64,000 nt of DNA from Mycobacterium sp. PS03-16 (GTDB lineage: Bacteria > Actinomycetota > Actinomycetes > Mycobacteriales > Mycobacteriaceae), in contig NZ_SPQO01000023.1 of assembly GCF_004570325.1 (NCBI RefSeq), positions 1-64,000 of the forward strand, read 5' to 3'. The number at the start of each line of letters is the position of its first letter. Within the stretch, counting starts at the first letter, position 1. The notes under the pieces are model-generated. The model worked only from the letters and a program-made list of their open reading frames with translations. It ran no database searches and was not told the origin of the DNA. Positions 52,131 to 60,906 of the stretch are shown piece by piece. The position numbers were made by a program, and so were the translations under genes.

Positions 52131-52158
52131 GCGGCCACCTCCTGCGTCCTAGTCGGCG

Positions 52159-53151
52159 CTACTTCCATGGGTGCAGCTCCACCCGCTCGGCGAGCGTCTC
52201 GACGGCACGCGCGCCGCCGGTTCCCAGCCCGTGGCGCACGACGTTGAGCGCCCCGCAGGCCGCGCCGATCTGCAGCGCCCGGCGCAGCGGGCGACCGCTC
52301 GCGAGCGCGGAGACGATGCCTGCGGTCATCGAGTCCCCGGCGCCCGCCGAATCGGCGGGCTCCAACGCCGGCATGCAGATCTCGACGACGTCACCGCCGC
52401 GCGTCCCGCCGCCATCGGGCTCACGGTCGTCGAGCAGAGCCAGCGCCGGGGCGGAACCCGACCGCGACACCACGATCGTGCCCGCGCCGTCGTCTCGCAG
52501 CGAGCGCATGGCCGCGACCAGATCCTCAGCGTCCTCGGACTTCGCCCGGCCGTCGTCGAGCAGCTCCTCGTGGCTGACCTTGATCAGGTCCGGCTTGCCG
52601 GCGATCACCGCTTCGAGCCGCTCGCCGGAGAGGTCGGCGGCCACCTTGCACCCGTTGGCGCCGAGGTCGGTGGACAGCCGTCGGTAGAGGTCGGCGGGCA
52701 CCACGTCCTCCTCCTGCGGCCCCGACAACAGGACCCGGCCGTGGATCAGCCCTTCGGTGAGGGTGAGCTCGTAGAGGGAGTCGAGTTCGTGGCGGTCCAG
52801 CGGGCTGCCGGCGGCCTCGGCCACGACCTCCCGGCTGCCCGTGCGGCGGTCGTGAACGTATGAGCCGTTGCGTGCGCTGACCGGCACGATCCGCATGGTG
52901 ACGTTGCGCATGGGGAGCAGGTGACCGAGGACGTCGCCGGTCTCCCCGCCGAGCGCCGAGCACAGCACGACCGGCACACCGAGGGAGGACATCATGCGGG
53001 ACTGCCAGACACCTTGGCCGCCGGCGTGGACGTGGATGTCGGCCGCCCCCGAACGTTTCTCGACCGTCACGGTGAGAACGGGCAGCGGGGCGAAGATGAC
53101 GACCGGATCGACGTCGTCCGAACCCTCGGTGCTGGGTTTCTCGTCTGCCAT
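52159..53151 (-). CDS. PfkB-family sugar kinase
   Basis: 330 residues from the ATG at 53151; a GTG at 53181 would add ten. HAGGQGVWQSRMMSSLGVPVVLCSALGG matches the N-terminal PfkB region (1-phosphofructokinase type), and PADSAGAGDSMTAGIVSAL is the C-terminal signature with the catalytic Asp. It phosphorylates a sugar or sugar phosphate; the substrate is not evident. Faces left between surE and a lipoprotein gene. Confidence 0.85.
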   Translation of the reverse strand: MADEKPSTEGSDDVDPVVIFAPLPVLTVTVEKRSGAADIHVHAGGQGVWQSRMMSSLGVPVVLCSALGGETGDVLGHLLPMRNVTMRIVPVSARNGSYVHDRRTGSREVVAEAAGSPLDRHELDSLYELTLTEGLIHGRVLLSGPQEEDVVPADLYRRLSTDLGANGCKVAADLSGERLEAVIAGKPDLIKVSHEELLDDGRAKSEDAEDLVAAMRSLRDDGAGTIVVSRSGSAPALALLDDREPDGGGTRGGDVVEICMPALEPADSAGAGDSMTAGIVSALASGRPLRRALQIGAACGALNVVRHGLGTGGARAVETLAERVELHPWK

Positions 53152-53202
53152 GGGCTGGGGGATACCCACCTGTACAGGCACCCACCCGAGAGAGTTCGGC
53201 GG

Positions 53203-54099
53203 TCAGACCCTCCCGCCGGGGAACATCGTCTTGACCGCCGCGGTGAGGTTGTCCCGCGCGGCGGCGGCACCGGTGGGGTCGAGGGAGCTGATCGCCATCA
53301 CGTAGCGGCGTTCGGGTCCGATCGCACCGGTGGAGACGTGCACCTGATTGGCCCCGTTCCAACAGCAGAACCACCCCTGCTTCACCGCGACTGGCTCGGC
53401 GTAGAGCCCGTCGGGGATGCCGAACCGCTGCGGGTATCCGTCGGCTCCCCTCGGTGTGGATTGCGCGAGGTTGCCGATGATGACGTCGGCCCGTTCGGGT
53501 GGCAGCCCGCCCGCGCCGTCGAGCAGCATGTCGTAGTAGCGGACGAGATCGGCAGCGGTGCTCTGCGCGACGTCCCACCCACCGTCGTACGGCGCGATCG
53601 TGCCCGCCAGGCCGTACCGGGCCTTAACGCGGGCGATCACGTCGTTCCCACCGCTGCGATCCCAGAACACCTGCGCGGCACTGTCATCGGAGGACCGTAA
53701 CATGGCGTCGAGTGACGCCCGGTCGGCAGGGGACAGTCCGGTCTTGCCTTCCGACTCCTGCAGCAACAGATCGTCGGCGATGAACAGCTTCACCACCGAC
53801 GCGATCGGGAACGGGGTGTTCTCCCCGCTCGAGAACCTTTGTCCGGTGGTGCGGTCCAGAATCGCAACATGGATGTCGGCGCCGGACGCGGCCGCGCCGG
53901 CGACGGCTTGCCGGACGCGGGCGTCGAGTCCGTCCAACGACGGTGCCGGCTGGGCGGGTGGGGCCGCGGCGGTGGCCCGCGGGGCATCGTCGGCGGCCGG
54001 CGGCGCCCCCCGGACCTGTGCCGTGCATCCCCCGACGACCAGCGCGATACCGACGATCGCCGTTCCGGTCGTCGCCCGATTGAGTAGCCGCCGGCGCAT
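53203..54099 (-). CDS. Lipoprotein serine hydrolase (class A beta-lactamase-like)
   Basis: 298 residues. Signal with lipobox LVVGGC (Cys25), then a Pro/Ala linker. The serine hydrolase fold starts at about 65: FPIASVVKLFIAD has the SxxK nucleophile pair and SSDDSAAQ stands at the SDN position. VAVKQGWFCCW may be the KTG-like strand. Mycobacteria carry several such lipoproteins, and their substrates are mostly unknown, so resistance should not be assumed. ATG at 54099 after GAAGGAG. Confidence 0.83.
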   Translation of the reverse strand: MRRRLLNRATTGTAIVGIALVVGGCTAQVRGAPPAADDAPRATAAAPPAQPAPSLDGLDARVRQAVAGAAASGADIHVAILDRTTGQRFSSGENTPFPIASVVKLFIADDLLLQESEGKTGLSPADRASLDAMLRSSDDSAAQVFWDRSGGNDVIARVKARYGLAGTIAPYDGGWDVAQSTAADLVRYYDMLLDGAGGLPPERADVIIGNLAQSTPRGADGYPQRFGIPDGLYAEPVAVKQGWFCCWNGANQVHVSTGAIGPERRYVMAISSLDPTGAAAARDNLTAAVKTMFPGGRV

Positions 54100-54215
54100 G
54101 AGTCTCCTTCGAACAGTCCCGAACCACGAGCAGGTCAACGCTGCGCCTACCGGTTACCCCAGCCTAAACCGCTCACCCATTACGGTTTCTGCCTACTGCG
54201 GGTGTGGGTCAGACC

Positions 54216-55025
54216 TCAGGGATGTAGATTCCACTGGCCGACATCCTGGGCCAGGACGTCGTTGACGTCGACTTCGTATCCGCCGACCAGCGGGCCCGGA
54301 TTGGCCTTCGTGGCCACGATGCGCTGGTAGAGAACGGCGTTGGGGTGGATCCGATCACCGGACCAGGCTTTGGTCTGCCACGCCCAGACGCGTCCGCGCG
54401 TGCGGGAGTTGCCGATCACGCCGGCGGTGGCGGCCCAGTGGCATACGTCGATGCCCCCGTAGACGCCGGTGCGTTGCACACCGAGGACCGAGTTGATGCC
54501 GCGGAACCACTGCAACGCAACGGTGTTCCAGGTCTCGCGGCTGATGTCCTCGTCGATGGAGAAGAAGATCGGCGCGCTCTGGCCGCCTCCGGCCGCGGTG
54601 TGGATCTGCCACGCGGTCCTGGCGTCGGCGACGCCGCCGGCGAATCCGCGGGTGTAGTCCGACGGTGCGGAGCCGCCCGGCTTGCCGTACTGGTAGTTGC
54701 TGACGATCACCAGCCCGGCTTTGGTCAGCGACTCGGCGTAGGGCCGGGTGATGGGCTTCGCTCCGAAGTTCGTGCCGGGGCGCGACATCGAGACGTAGTT
54801 CACCACGCCGGCGTATCCGGCCGCGCGAATGTGCTCGGCGGGAATCTGATGCGCGGCGAAGTCGATGAGCATGGGACCGGCTGCCGCGGACGTGGGAATG
54901 CCGGTGTTCACTGCGGCCGCGCCCAGTCCGGTCAGCGCGGACACCGCCGCGGCGTAGCGCAGCGCGTCGCGCCGGGTGACCGGGCGCGAGAGCCGTGGGC
55001 CGAGCGTCTCCGGCGAGTCGTGCAC
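54216..55025 (-). CDS. DUF1906 (Rv2525c-like) glycoside hydrolase-like Tat substrate
   Basis: 269 residues. A twin-arginine signal, PVTRRDALRYAAAVSALTGLGAAA, is followed by the DUF1906 domain: LIDFAAHQIPAEHIRAAGYAGVVNYVS, FFSIDEDI (acidic pair) and GVYGGIDVCHWA, ending VDVNDVLA. M. tuberculosis Rv2525c is a Tat-exported relative, reported to affect beta-lactam susceptibility. The fold is that of glycoside hydrolase 25-like barrels, so a cell-envelope glycan is the expected target. Confidence 0.9.
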   Translation of the reverse strand: MHDSPETLGPRLSRPVTRRDALRYAAAVSALTGLGAAAVNTGIPTSAAAGPMLIDFAAHQIPAEHIRAAGYAGVVNYVSMSRPGTNFGAKPITRPYAESLTKAGLVIVSNYQYGKPGGSAPSDYTRGFAGGVADARTAWQIHTAAGGGQSAPIFFSIDEDISRETWNTVALQWFRGINSVLGVQRTGVYGGIDVCHWAATAGVIGNSRTRGRVWAWQTKAWSGDRIHPNAVLYQRIVATKANPGPLVGGYEVDVNDVLAQDVGQWNLHP

Positions 55026-55182
55026 GGCCAGATGTTAACGATGGGACTGCTGTCAACGATGGAGCCGCGCCGGGCGCATTCCGCCCGCCCCTTTCACACT
55101 ATGGCGCACAGGGGGTCTTGCGGCAAGGGCCCGGGTGTGGCGCACACTCGTGCGTCCGAGCCGTCCGACCAGGGGAGTTGTT

Positions 55183-55611
55183 GTGCCGCAGAGTCCGAAA
55201 CCGTTCGAGGTACACGAGTCAGGTGCGTATCTGCACGGCACCAGGGCCGATCTCGCCGTGGGTGACCTGCTCGTGCCCGGCCGCGAGTCGAACTACGAGG
55301 CGGGGCGCGTGATGAACCACGTCTACGTGACGCAGACCTTGGACGCCGCCGTGTGGGGTGCCGAGATGGCCGCCGGGGACGGCCGGTGCCGCATCTTCGT
55401 CGTCGAACCGCTGGGTCCCCTCGAAGACGATCCGAACGTGACCGACAAGAAGCTGCCGGGCAATCCGACCCGCTCCTACCGCACGCGCCAACCGGTGCGG
55501 ATCGTCGGGGAGATCACCGACTGGGTCGGACACACCGACGAACAGCTCGAGGCCATGCGCGCCGGCCTGGCCGACCTCAAGCGCCGCGGGCTCGACGTCA
55601 TCTACGACTGA
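55183..55611 (+). CDS. arr: Rifampin ADP-ribosyltransferase Arr
   Basis: 142 residues, nearly the whole M. smegmatis Arr pattern: KPFEVHESGAYLHGT, LVPGRESNYEAGRVMNHVY, DPNVTDKKLPGNPTRSYRT, ending DVIYD. His18, Tyr48 and Asp83 correspond to the NAD-binding and catalytic residues reported for Arr (His19, Tyr49, Asp84). It ADP-ribosylates rifamycins and gives intrinsic rifampicin resistance. GTG at 55183 follows AGGGGAG. Confidence 0.95.
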   Translation: MPQSPKPFEVHESGAYLHGTRADLAVGDLLVPGRESNYEAGRVMNHVYVTQTLDAAVWGAEMAAGDGRCRIFVVEPLGPLEDDPNVTDKKLPGNPTRSYRTRQPVRIVGEITDWVGHTDEQLEAMRAGLADLKRRGLDVIYD

Positions 55612-55667
55612 CGCCTGCCGCCGTGGCGGCGTACCGACGTTCGGGACGACGGGGCACGATAGGGCCG

Positions 55668-56867
55668 ATGGACGTTCTGGTGGTCGGCGGCGGACCCGCG
55701 GGATGGGCGCTGGCCGGATCGTGTGCGCGCCTCGGACTGACCACCGGGCTGCTCGATCCGGCCCCGGAGCGGCCCTGGACCGCCACCTACGGGATGTGGA
55801 GTCGCGAACTCCCCGCGGATCTACCGGAAACGGTGGTCGCGGCCCGGGCCGCGGGCCGCGTGATCGCGCTCACCGAGCACCGCCTGGGCTGGAACTACGC
55901 GGTGCTCGACGTGCCGGCCCTGCGTGCCCACCTCACCGACCGACTGGCGGGAGTGCAGGTCCACCAGGGGCGCGCCGTCGGATCTCCCGAGCGCGGCGTC
56001 GTCGCCCTCGCCGACGGCTCCCGACTGCGGGCGTCGGTCGTGGTGGATGCCGGCGGCTGGGCGCGCCCCCTCAACTCCAGCTCGCCCCGCCGCACCGCGG
56101 CCGCGCAGACCGCCTACGGGATCGTGCTCGACGAAGCGGCGGCCTCGCCGTTGATCTCCACGGGTGAGGCGCTGTTCATGGACTGGCGCGCCGATCACGG
56201 TGAGGGTGGGTGGCCGACGTTCCTCTACGCGGTGCCGCTGGGCGGCGGCGACATCCTGCTCGAGGAGACCTCGTTGGCGCGACGGCCAGGGCTGACGCTG
56301 TCGACGCTGCGGCGGCGGCTGCACGCCCGACTGGCCCACCACGGGATACATCCGTCGGAAGATGTTCGGGCAGAACGGGTGTCGTTCCCGGTGGACCAAT
56401 CGCGACATCGCGCACCCGGTGTGCTCGGGTTCGGCGCGGCCGCACCGCTCATCCACCCGGCGACCGGCTTCAGCGTGGCGGCATCCTTGGCGTTAGCCCC
56501 ACGGGTGGCCGCGGCGATGGCCGCGCACCTCCCCGGGAATCCGGCCACGGCGTTGGCGGCGGCACAGGACACCGTGTGGCCCACCTCGGCGAAGGTGGTC
56601 CACGGTTTCCGGCGTATCGGCCTGGAGGCACTGCTGCGGATGCCACCGCCGGATGTGCCCGGCTTCTTCGAGCAGTTCTTCTCGCTGCCGGAACGCCACC
56701 GGTGGACATACCTCACCGGTCGGGACGACCTCCGCGGCACCATCGCCGCGATGAACCACCTGTTCCGGATCTCGGACGGCCGGTTGCGACGGCACCTCGT
56801 CACCTCGGCGTTCGTCCGCCCGGTGCGCACGAATGATGCGCAACACGACGGTATTGACCTCAAGTGA
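55668..56867 (+). CDS. Lycopene cyclase (CrtY/CrtL type)
   Basis: 399 residues. N-terminal FAD motif VLVVGGGPAGWALAGSCARLGL, then YGMWSRELP. FLYAVPLGGGDILLEETSLARRP is the diagnostic lycopene beta-cyclase stretch, and GFGAAAPLIHPATGFSVA follows. It would form the beta-ionone rings of beta-carotene. No other carotenoid genes are in the window. Starts 56 bases after arr. Its last codons contain the promoter of the DoxX gene. Confidence 0.88.
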   Translation: MDVLVVGGGPAGWALAGSCARLGLTTGLLDPAPERPWTATYGMWSRELPADLPETVVAARAAGRVIALTEHRLGWNYAVLDVPALRAHLTDRLAGVQVHQGRAVGSPERGVVALADGSRLRASVVVDAGGWARPLNSSSPRRTAAAQTAYGIVLDEAAASPLISTGEALFMDWRADHGEGGWPTFLYAVPLGGGDILLEETSLARRPGLTLSTLRRRLHARLAHHGIHPSEDVRAERVSFPVDQSRHRAPGVLGFGAAAPLIHPATGFSVAASLALAPRVAAAMAAHLPGNPATALAAAQDTVWPTSAKVVHGFRRIGLEALLRMPPPDVPGFFEQFFSLPERHRWTYLTGRDDLRGTIAAMNHLFRISDGRLRRHLVTSAFVRPVRTNDAQHDGIDLK

Positions 56868-56884
56868 ACTTGGGGTTCTACCGT
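56854..56884 (+). promoter_or_regulatory. SoxR-box promoter with 19-bp spacer ahead of DoxX gene
   Basis: TTGACC (-35, 56854-56859) and TACCGT (-10, 56879-56884) are 19 bases apart, the long spacer of MerR-family promoters. The spacer region holds CCTCAAGTGAACTTGGGG (56858-56875), 16 of 18 identical to the E. coli SoxR site. Transcription would start almost at the ATG (56893), so the mRNA may be leaderless. No soxR gene is in the window. Confidence 0.8.
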
Positions 56885-56892
56885 CTCGACAC

Positions 56893-57426
56893 ATGGAGAT
56901 CACAGACACACCAACTGCTTCGAAAGTTCCGAGTCGCACCCTCACGGCCGATGTCGGCGTGCTTGTCCTGCGCGTCGTCTTCGGCGGACTTCTCACCGCC
57001 GCCGGGCTGCAGAAGCTCCTCGGCTGGTTCGGTGGGCCGGGCCTGACGGAGACGGGCGCAATGTTCGAGCAGATCGGTTACCGCCCAGGCGTCTTCTTCG
57101 CCGGCGTCGCCGGCCTGCTCGAAGTTGTCGGCGGGTTGCTGCTGCTGCTGGGACTGTTCACACCGTTGGCCAGTGCCATCGTCATCGGAGTGATGATCAA
57201 CGCCGCGAGTGCGACCTGGTCGGCTGGGCTCTTCGGTCTGGGCGGCTATCAGATGGCGCTGCTCTACGGCACGGCCGGCGCCGTCATCGCCTGCACCGGC
57301 GCAGGAGTACTGGCGCTCGACCAAGGTCGTCCCTGGCAGCGGACGGGGCCTCGATGGGCGGCGGCGAGCATCCTGACCGGCGTCGCATCAGCCGTCGCCG
57401 TGCTGGTCCTCAAAACGCTGATGTGA
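56893..57426 (+). CDS. DoxX-family membrane protein
   Basis: 177 residues with four hydrophobic segments. LVLRVVFGGLLTAAGLQKLLGWFGGPG is the DoxX signature, and FAGVAGLLEVVGGLLLLLGLFTPLAS follows. In M. tuberculosis a DoxX protein joins SodA and SseA in a membrane oxidoreductase complex that resists oxidants. This one sits behind a SoxR-type promoter, which fits a redox-stress role. ATG at 56893. Confidence 0.88.
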   Translation: MEITDTPTASKVPSRTLTADVGVLVLRVVFGGLLTAAGLQKLLGWFGGPGLTETGAMFEQIGYRPGVFFAGVAGLLEVVGGLLLLLGLFTPLASAIVIGVMINAASATWSAGLFGLGGYQMALLYGTAGAVIACTGAGVLALDQGRPWQRTGPRWAAASILTGVASAVAVLVLKTLM

Positions 57427-57449
57427 CGACGGGGTGGAGGCGCCGCCGC

Positions 57450-58061
57450 CTACGCACCTGGCTCGGCCTTCCCGAACCCTCTTGCCAGGGGCAGGAATAC
57501 GTCGTCCACGATCTCGCGGATGGTTCTCGGCGACGCCGCGGCCATGGTCATGAACAGTTCGTGGCGCAGCAGATCGGCGGGCAGCGCGACGATGCGGGCC
57601 GGCGGTGTGGTCGCCAGCTCGCCGCGGGTGACGGCGCGCGCGACGATCGTCTCCATCACGCTCGGCCCGTCGGGGACGAACAGCGCGCGGAGCTGGTGCG
57701 GTGAGCCGCCCGCCTCGTCGAAGTACGCACCGATCAGCGCGGCGAAAAGGCCGATGGTCCGCGATCGCCGCTCGTTGAAGTCGGTCAGCACAGCCAGGAC
57801 GTCGCCGCGCAGGGTGCCGGTGTCCGGCACCGGAATCACCTCCACCTCGCCCCGGTGGCGGATCACGGCTTCCAGCAGCGCCATTCGAGTCGGCCACCGT
57901 CGGTACAGCACCGAGCGGGCAGACGCCGACCGCGCCGCGACCGCCTCGATGGTGAAGCGGTCGTAGCCGCCGTCGATCAGCTGATCCCACCCGGCGTTCA
58001 GGATCGCGGACTCCAGCGCGGCGCCGCGGCGCCGTTGCACACCCGAAGTCTTAGAGGACAC
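57450..58061 (-). CDS. TetR-family regulator of the flavin monooxygenase/MFS cassette
   Basis: 203 residues. ESAILNAGWDQLIDGGYDRFTIEAVAARSASARSVLYRRWPTRMALL is the helix-turn-helix domain. The C-terminal domain ends AASPRTIREIVDDVFLPLAR. GTG start at 58061. Divergent from the monooxygenase gene with dyads between, so probably its repressor. Confidence 0.88.
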   Translation of the reverse strand: MSSKTSGVQRRRGAALESAILNAGWDQLIDGGYDRFTIEAVAARSASARSVLYRRWPTRMALLEAVIRHRGEVEVIPVPDTGTLRGDVLAVLTDFNERRSRTIGLFAALIGAYFDEAGGSPHQLRALFVPDGPSVMETIVARAVTRGELATTPPARIVALPADLLRHELFMTMAAASPRTIREIVDDVFLPLARGFGKAEPGA

Positions 58062-58068
58062 TTGCGTA

Positions 58069-58104
58069 GCTTATCGCATCCGGCTAGTGTCGCCGATAAG
58101 CGAC
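58069..58104. promoter_or_regulatory. Inverted repeats between TetR and flavin monooxygenase genes
   Basis: GCTTATCG (58069-58076) is complemented by CGATAAGC (58094-58101). A nested dyad GTCGC-cgataa-GCGAC spans 58089-58104. These are candidate operators for the TetR at 57450-58061. Confidence 0.5.
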
Positions 58105-58195
58105 GGCCGTGTAGCTAAAGAGGCGGGCGTCGTCCGGGCGAAGTCCCCCTCGCACCGCTCGCACATGCCGACGCAGAACGGAACCGGAGATTTCC

Positions 58196-59440
58196 ATGAC
58201 CACGCGCACCGCACTGATCTCCGGCGCGAGCATCGCCGGTCCCGTGCTCGCCTTCTGGCTGGCCGAGGCGGGTTGGGAGGTCACGGTCGTCGAACGCGCC
58301 GAGCGCCTGCGCATGGGTGGTTACCCCATCGATGTCCGTGGCACCGCAGTCGACGTCATCCGGCGGATGGGGCGGTACGACGAGGTCGAAGCGCAGCGCT
58401 ACCGCCACGTTCCGGTGAATCTGCTCGCGCCCGACGGACGCCGTCTGTGCACACTGGACTACGGCAACGTGCTCGGTTCCTCGAGCAGCGCGGACGTGGA
58501 GTTGACGCGGGGTGCGCTCAGCGACATCGTCCACCGGGCCTGCACCGATCGCGTGGCCTACGTCTTCGGTGACTCGATCACCTCGCTCACCGACACCGGC
58601 ACCGGCGTCGACGTCACCTTCGGCCGCCGTCGACCTCAGCGGTTCGACGTGGTGGTCGGTGCCGACGGTATTCACTCAACGGTGCGCGCGCTCGCCTTCG
58701 GGGAGGCAGGCCGGTACGTCCGCCACCTCGGCCCCTACGTGGCGGTGTGGGATCTGCCGGCCGACATGTTCGATCCGGGAACCGGCGTCATGTATTCGCA
58801 CCCTGGACGCACCGTACTGGTCGAACGTCCCTACGACGGCGGTGCCGCCCGGGCATTCCTGACCTTCCTCCACCCCGCACCGGGTGCCGTCGACCGGCAC
58901 GACACCGGCCAGATCCTCGACACCATGCACGCCGCGTTCGCTGACGACCGTTGGTGCACAACCGAAGTGATCGACACGCTGCCGGATGCCGATGACGTCT
59001 ACTTCGACACGGTGAGCCAGGTCCGGATGGACCGCTGGAGTTCCGGTCGAGTGGCACTCGTCGGCGACGCCGCGTACGCGCCGGCGTTCCTGTCCGGACA
59101 GGGCACGAGCATCGCGATCGCCGGCGCCTACGTGCTCGCCAGTGAACTGGTCGCCCGAGACGACCCCGAGCGGGCCTGCAGGGGCTACGAGCACAGACTG
59201 CGCGGCTACGTGCAGAGAAATCAGCGACTGGCGTTGCGTACGGACGGCACCGTGCTGGCCCGCACCCGCGGCCGGCTGTGGCTCCGGAACGCGAAGCTGT
59301 GTGCGGTGCCCCTGCTGCAGCGGCTCGGCCTTGTGCGACTCCTGCGCACCGAGCTGCGGTCCGCCGCTGCGGACCTGTCGCTCTCCGGGCACGATCTTCG
59401 TCGCTGCGCTGACCACACCCGCACCGGCGACGCCCGGTGA
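58196..59440 (+). CDS. FAD-dependent aromatic-type monooxygenase (PHBH/TetX fold)
   Basis: 414 residues. ALISGASIAGPVLAFWLAEAGWEVTVVER binds FAD ADP; FDVVVGADGIHSTVR is the DG motif; GRVALVGDAAYAPAFLSGQGTS the GD motif. Such enzymes hydroxylate aromatic or polyketide compounds, and some inactivate antibiotics. Its stop overlaps an MFS exporter gene (GTGA) and a TetR faces it, which suggests detoxification with export. The substrate is unknown. Confidence 0.9.
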   Translation: MTTRTALISGASIAGPVLAFWLAEAGWEVTVVERAERLRMGGYPIDVRGTAVDVIRRMGRYDEVEAQRYRHVPVNLLAPDGRRLCTLDYGNVLGSSSSADVELTRGALSDIVHRACTDRVAYVFGDSITSLTDTGTGVDVTFGRRRPQRFDVVVGADGIHSTVRALAFGEAGRYVRHLGPYVAVWDLPADMFDPGTGVMYSHPGRTVLVERPYDGGAARAFLTFLHPAPGAVDRHDTGQILDTMHAAFADDRWCTTEVIDTLPDADDVYFDTVSQVRMDRWSSGRVALVGDAAYAPAFLSGQGTSIAIAGAYVLASELVARDDPERACRGYEHRLRGYVQRNQRLALRTDGTVLARTRGRLWLRNAKLCAVPLLQRLGLVRLLRTELRSAAADLSLSGHDLRRCADHTRTGDAR

Positions 59441-60906
59441 CCCTCCCACTGGGCGAGAAACCCGGCGAGCAGCACTGGAACATGCGACTCGTCGGCTGGG
59501 CGGCCGTTCTCACGCTCGCCACAGTGCTGGCCGACGTGGTCATCGGTTCGCCGATGATGGTCGTGCCACAGTTGCTCAGCCACTTCGACACCGGCCAGGC
59601 CGCGTGGCTGAATGCCAGCGCGATGCTGGCCGGCGCCATCTGGTCGCCGCTGCTCGCCAAGTGCGCCGACAACTACGGCAAGCGCAGGACACTCGTCGGC
59701 ACGCTGCTGCTCGCCTGCGTGGGTGCGCTGATCTGCCTCGCCGCCCCGACCATGTGGGTCTTCCTGGTGGGTCGGTTTCTCCAAGGTGCCGCCTTCGCCG
59801 CGGTCTTCCTGACGGTGGCATTGGTCCTGCAGATCTGTGCCGCGCGCGTGGCGATGACCGTGGTGGGCGTCGTGACGTCCGGCTCGTCGATCGTCGGGAT
59901 CGTCGAGCCGTTCCTGATGAAGCCGGCCATCGACGTGTTCGGCTACCGGGGAGTCTTCATCGCGGCGGCCCTGCTGTCCGCGGTGGCCGCGCTCGGCGTT
60001 CGTGTCTTCATCCCGGAGTCGCCGATCCGCAGCACCGGCCGGATCGACGTGTGCGGTGCGATTCTGCTCGGCGGCGGCCTCGGCGGGGTGCTCGCCTACC
60101 TCAGCCTGGGCAGCGACCGCGGATGGCTGTCCGCGGGCATGATCGCGTTGCTGGCCGCCGGCGCTGTGGCATTGGCGGCCTGGGTGTTTCGCACGCTGCA
60201 GGTCGACGAACCGATCGTCGACATCCGGTCCCTCAGCGGACCGATCCTGCTGACGCTGCTGGCGCTGGTGCTGGCGGCGGGCTCCTTCCGGAGCATGTTG
60301 CAGCTCGTGGGCATCGTCGCCTACGTCCCGCCCGGCCTCGGGCTCGGCTACGGGCTGGGCGAGGGCGAGGCGGTCGCAGTCCTGTTCGCCGCGACCAACC
60401 TCGGCATCGCCGTCGGTGGTGTCTGTGCCGGATGGGTCGCGGCGAAGATCGGGCCGGCCTGGCCGCTCCTCGGCGGCATCGCGGTCGGGACGACCGCAAC
60501 CATCGCGATGCTGGCGGGTGTATCGGTGCTGCCACTGGCGGTCGTCTCGGGCGCTGTCCTCGGCATGGCCGCGGGCGCGATCGGAGCCTCCGGCTACAAC
60601 GTGGCGGCCGGCCTCGCGGCACCCACGGGACAGGGCACCGTCGCCGGTCTGGTGTCGGTGATGACCGCGCTCGGCTCGGTCACGTTCACCATCGTCGGCG
60701 CCGAGGTGCTCAAAGCGACCCCAGTGTCCGATGTCGGCGCGCCGGTCAGCACGTCGGCGGGCGTGCACCTCTACGTCGCGCTTGCGGCGCTGCTCTTCGT
60801 GCTCGCGGCGATACCCGCGGTGATGTTGATCCGCAGTGCTCGCCGTCCGGGCAGGGTCCCGGCCGCGGCACCCCGGTTGGTCACACAAACCGATCTCCGA
60901 CGCTGA
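59437..60906 (+). CDS. MFS transporter, drug-efflux type
   Basis: 489 residues with 12 to 14 membrane segments. LAKCADNYGKRRTLVGTLLL is the loop 2-3 MFS motif, and GRFLQGAAFAAVFLTVAL follows. EmrB/QacA-like proton antiporter by size. Translationally coupled to the flavin monooxygenase. Its 3' end overlaps the convergent MOSC gene by 26 bases. Confidence 0.88.
   Translation: MTLPLGEKPGEQHWNMRLVGWAAVLTLATVLADVVIGSPMMVVPQLLSHFDTGQAAWLNASAMLAGAIWSPLLAKCADNYGKRRTLVGTLLLACVGALICLAAPTMWVFLVGRFLQGAAFAAVFLTVALVLQICAARVAMTVVGVVTSGSSIVGIVEPFLMKPAIDVFGYRGVFIAAALLSAVAALGVRVFIPESPIRSTGRIDVCGAILLGGGLGGVLAYLSLGSDRGWLSAGMIALLAAGAVALAAWVFRTLQVDEPIVDIRSLSGPILLTLLALVLAAGSFRSMLQLVGIVAYVPPGLGLGYGLGEGEAVAVLFAATNLGIAVGGVCAGWVAAKIGPAWPLLGGIAVGTTATIAMLAGVSVLPLAVVSGAVLGMAAGAIGASGYNVAAGLAAPTGQGTVAGLVSVMTALGSVTFTIVGAEVLKATPVSDVGAPVSTSAGVHLYVALAALLFVLAAIPAVMLIRSARRPGRVPAAAPRLVTQTDLRR

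Noticed and set aside
53203..54099. Clinically relevant beta-lactamase
   Set aside because: SxxK is present, but the other motifs deviate and it is a lipoprotein of a diverse mycobacterial family. A resistance role is not supported by sequence alone.
59221..60888. 555-codon antisense frame over the MFS gene
   Set aside because: Asp/Arg/Gln-rich shadow without hydrophobic or catalytic features.
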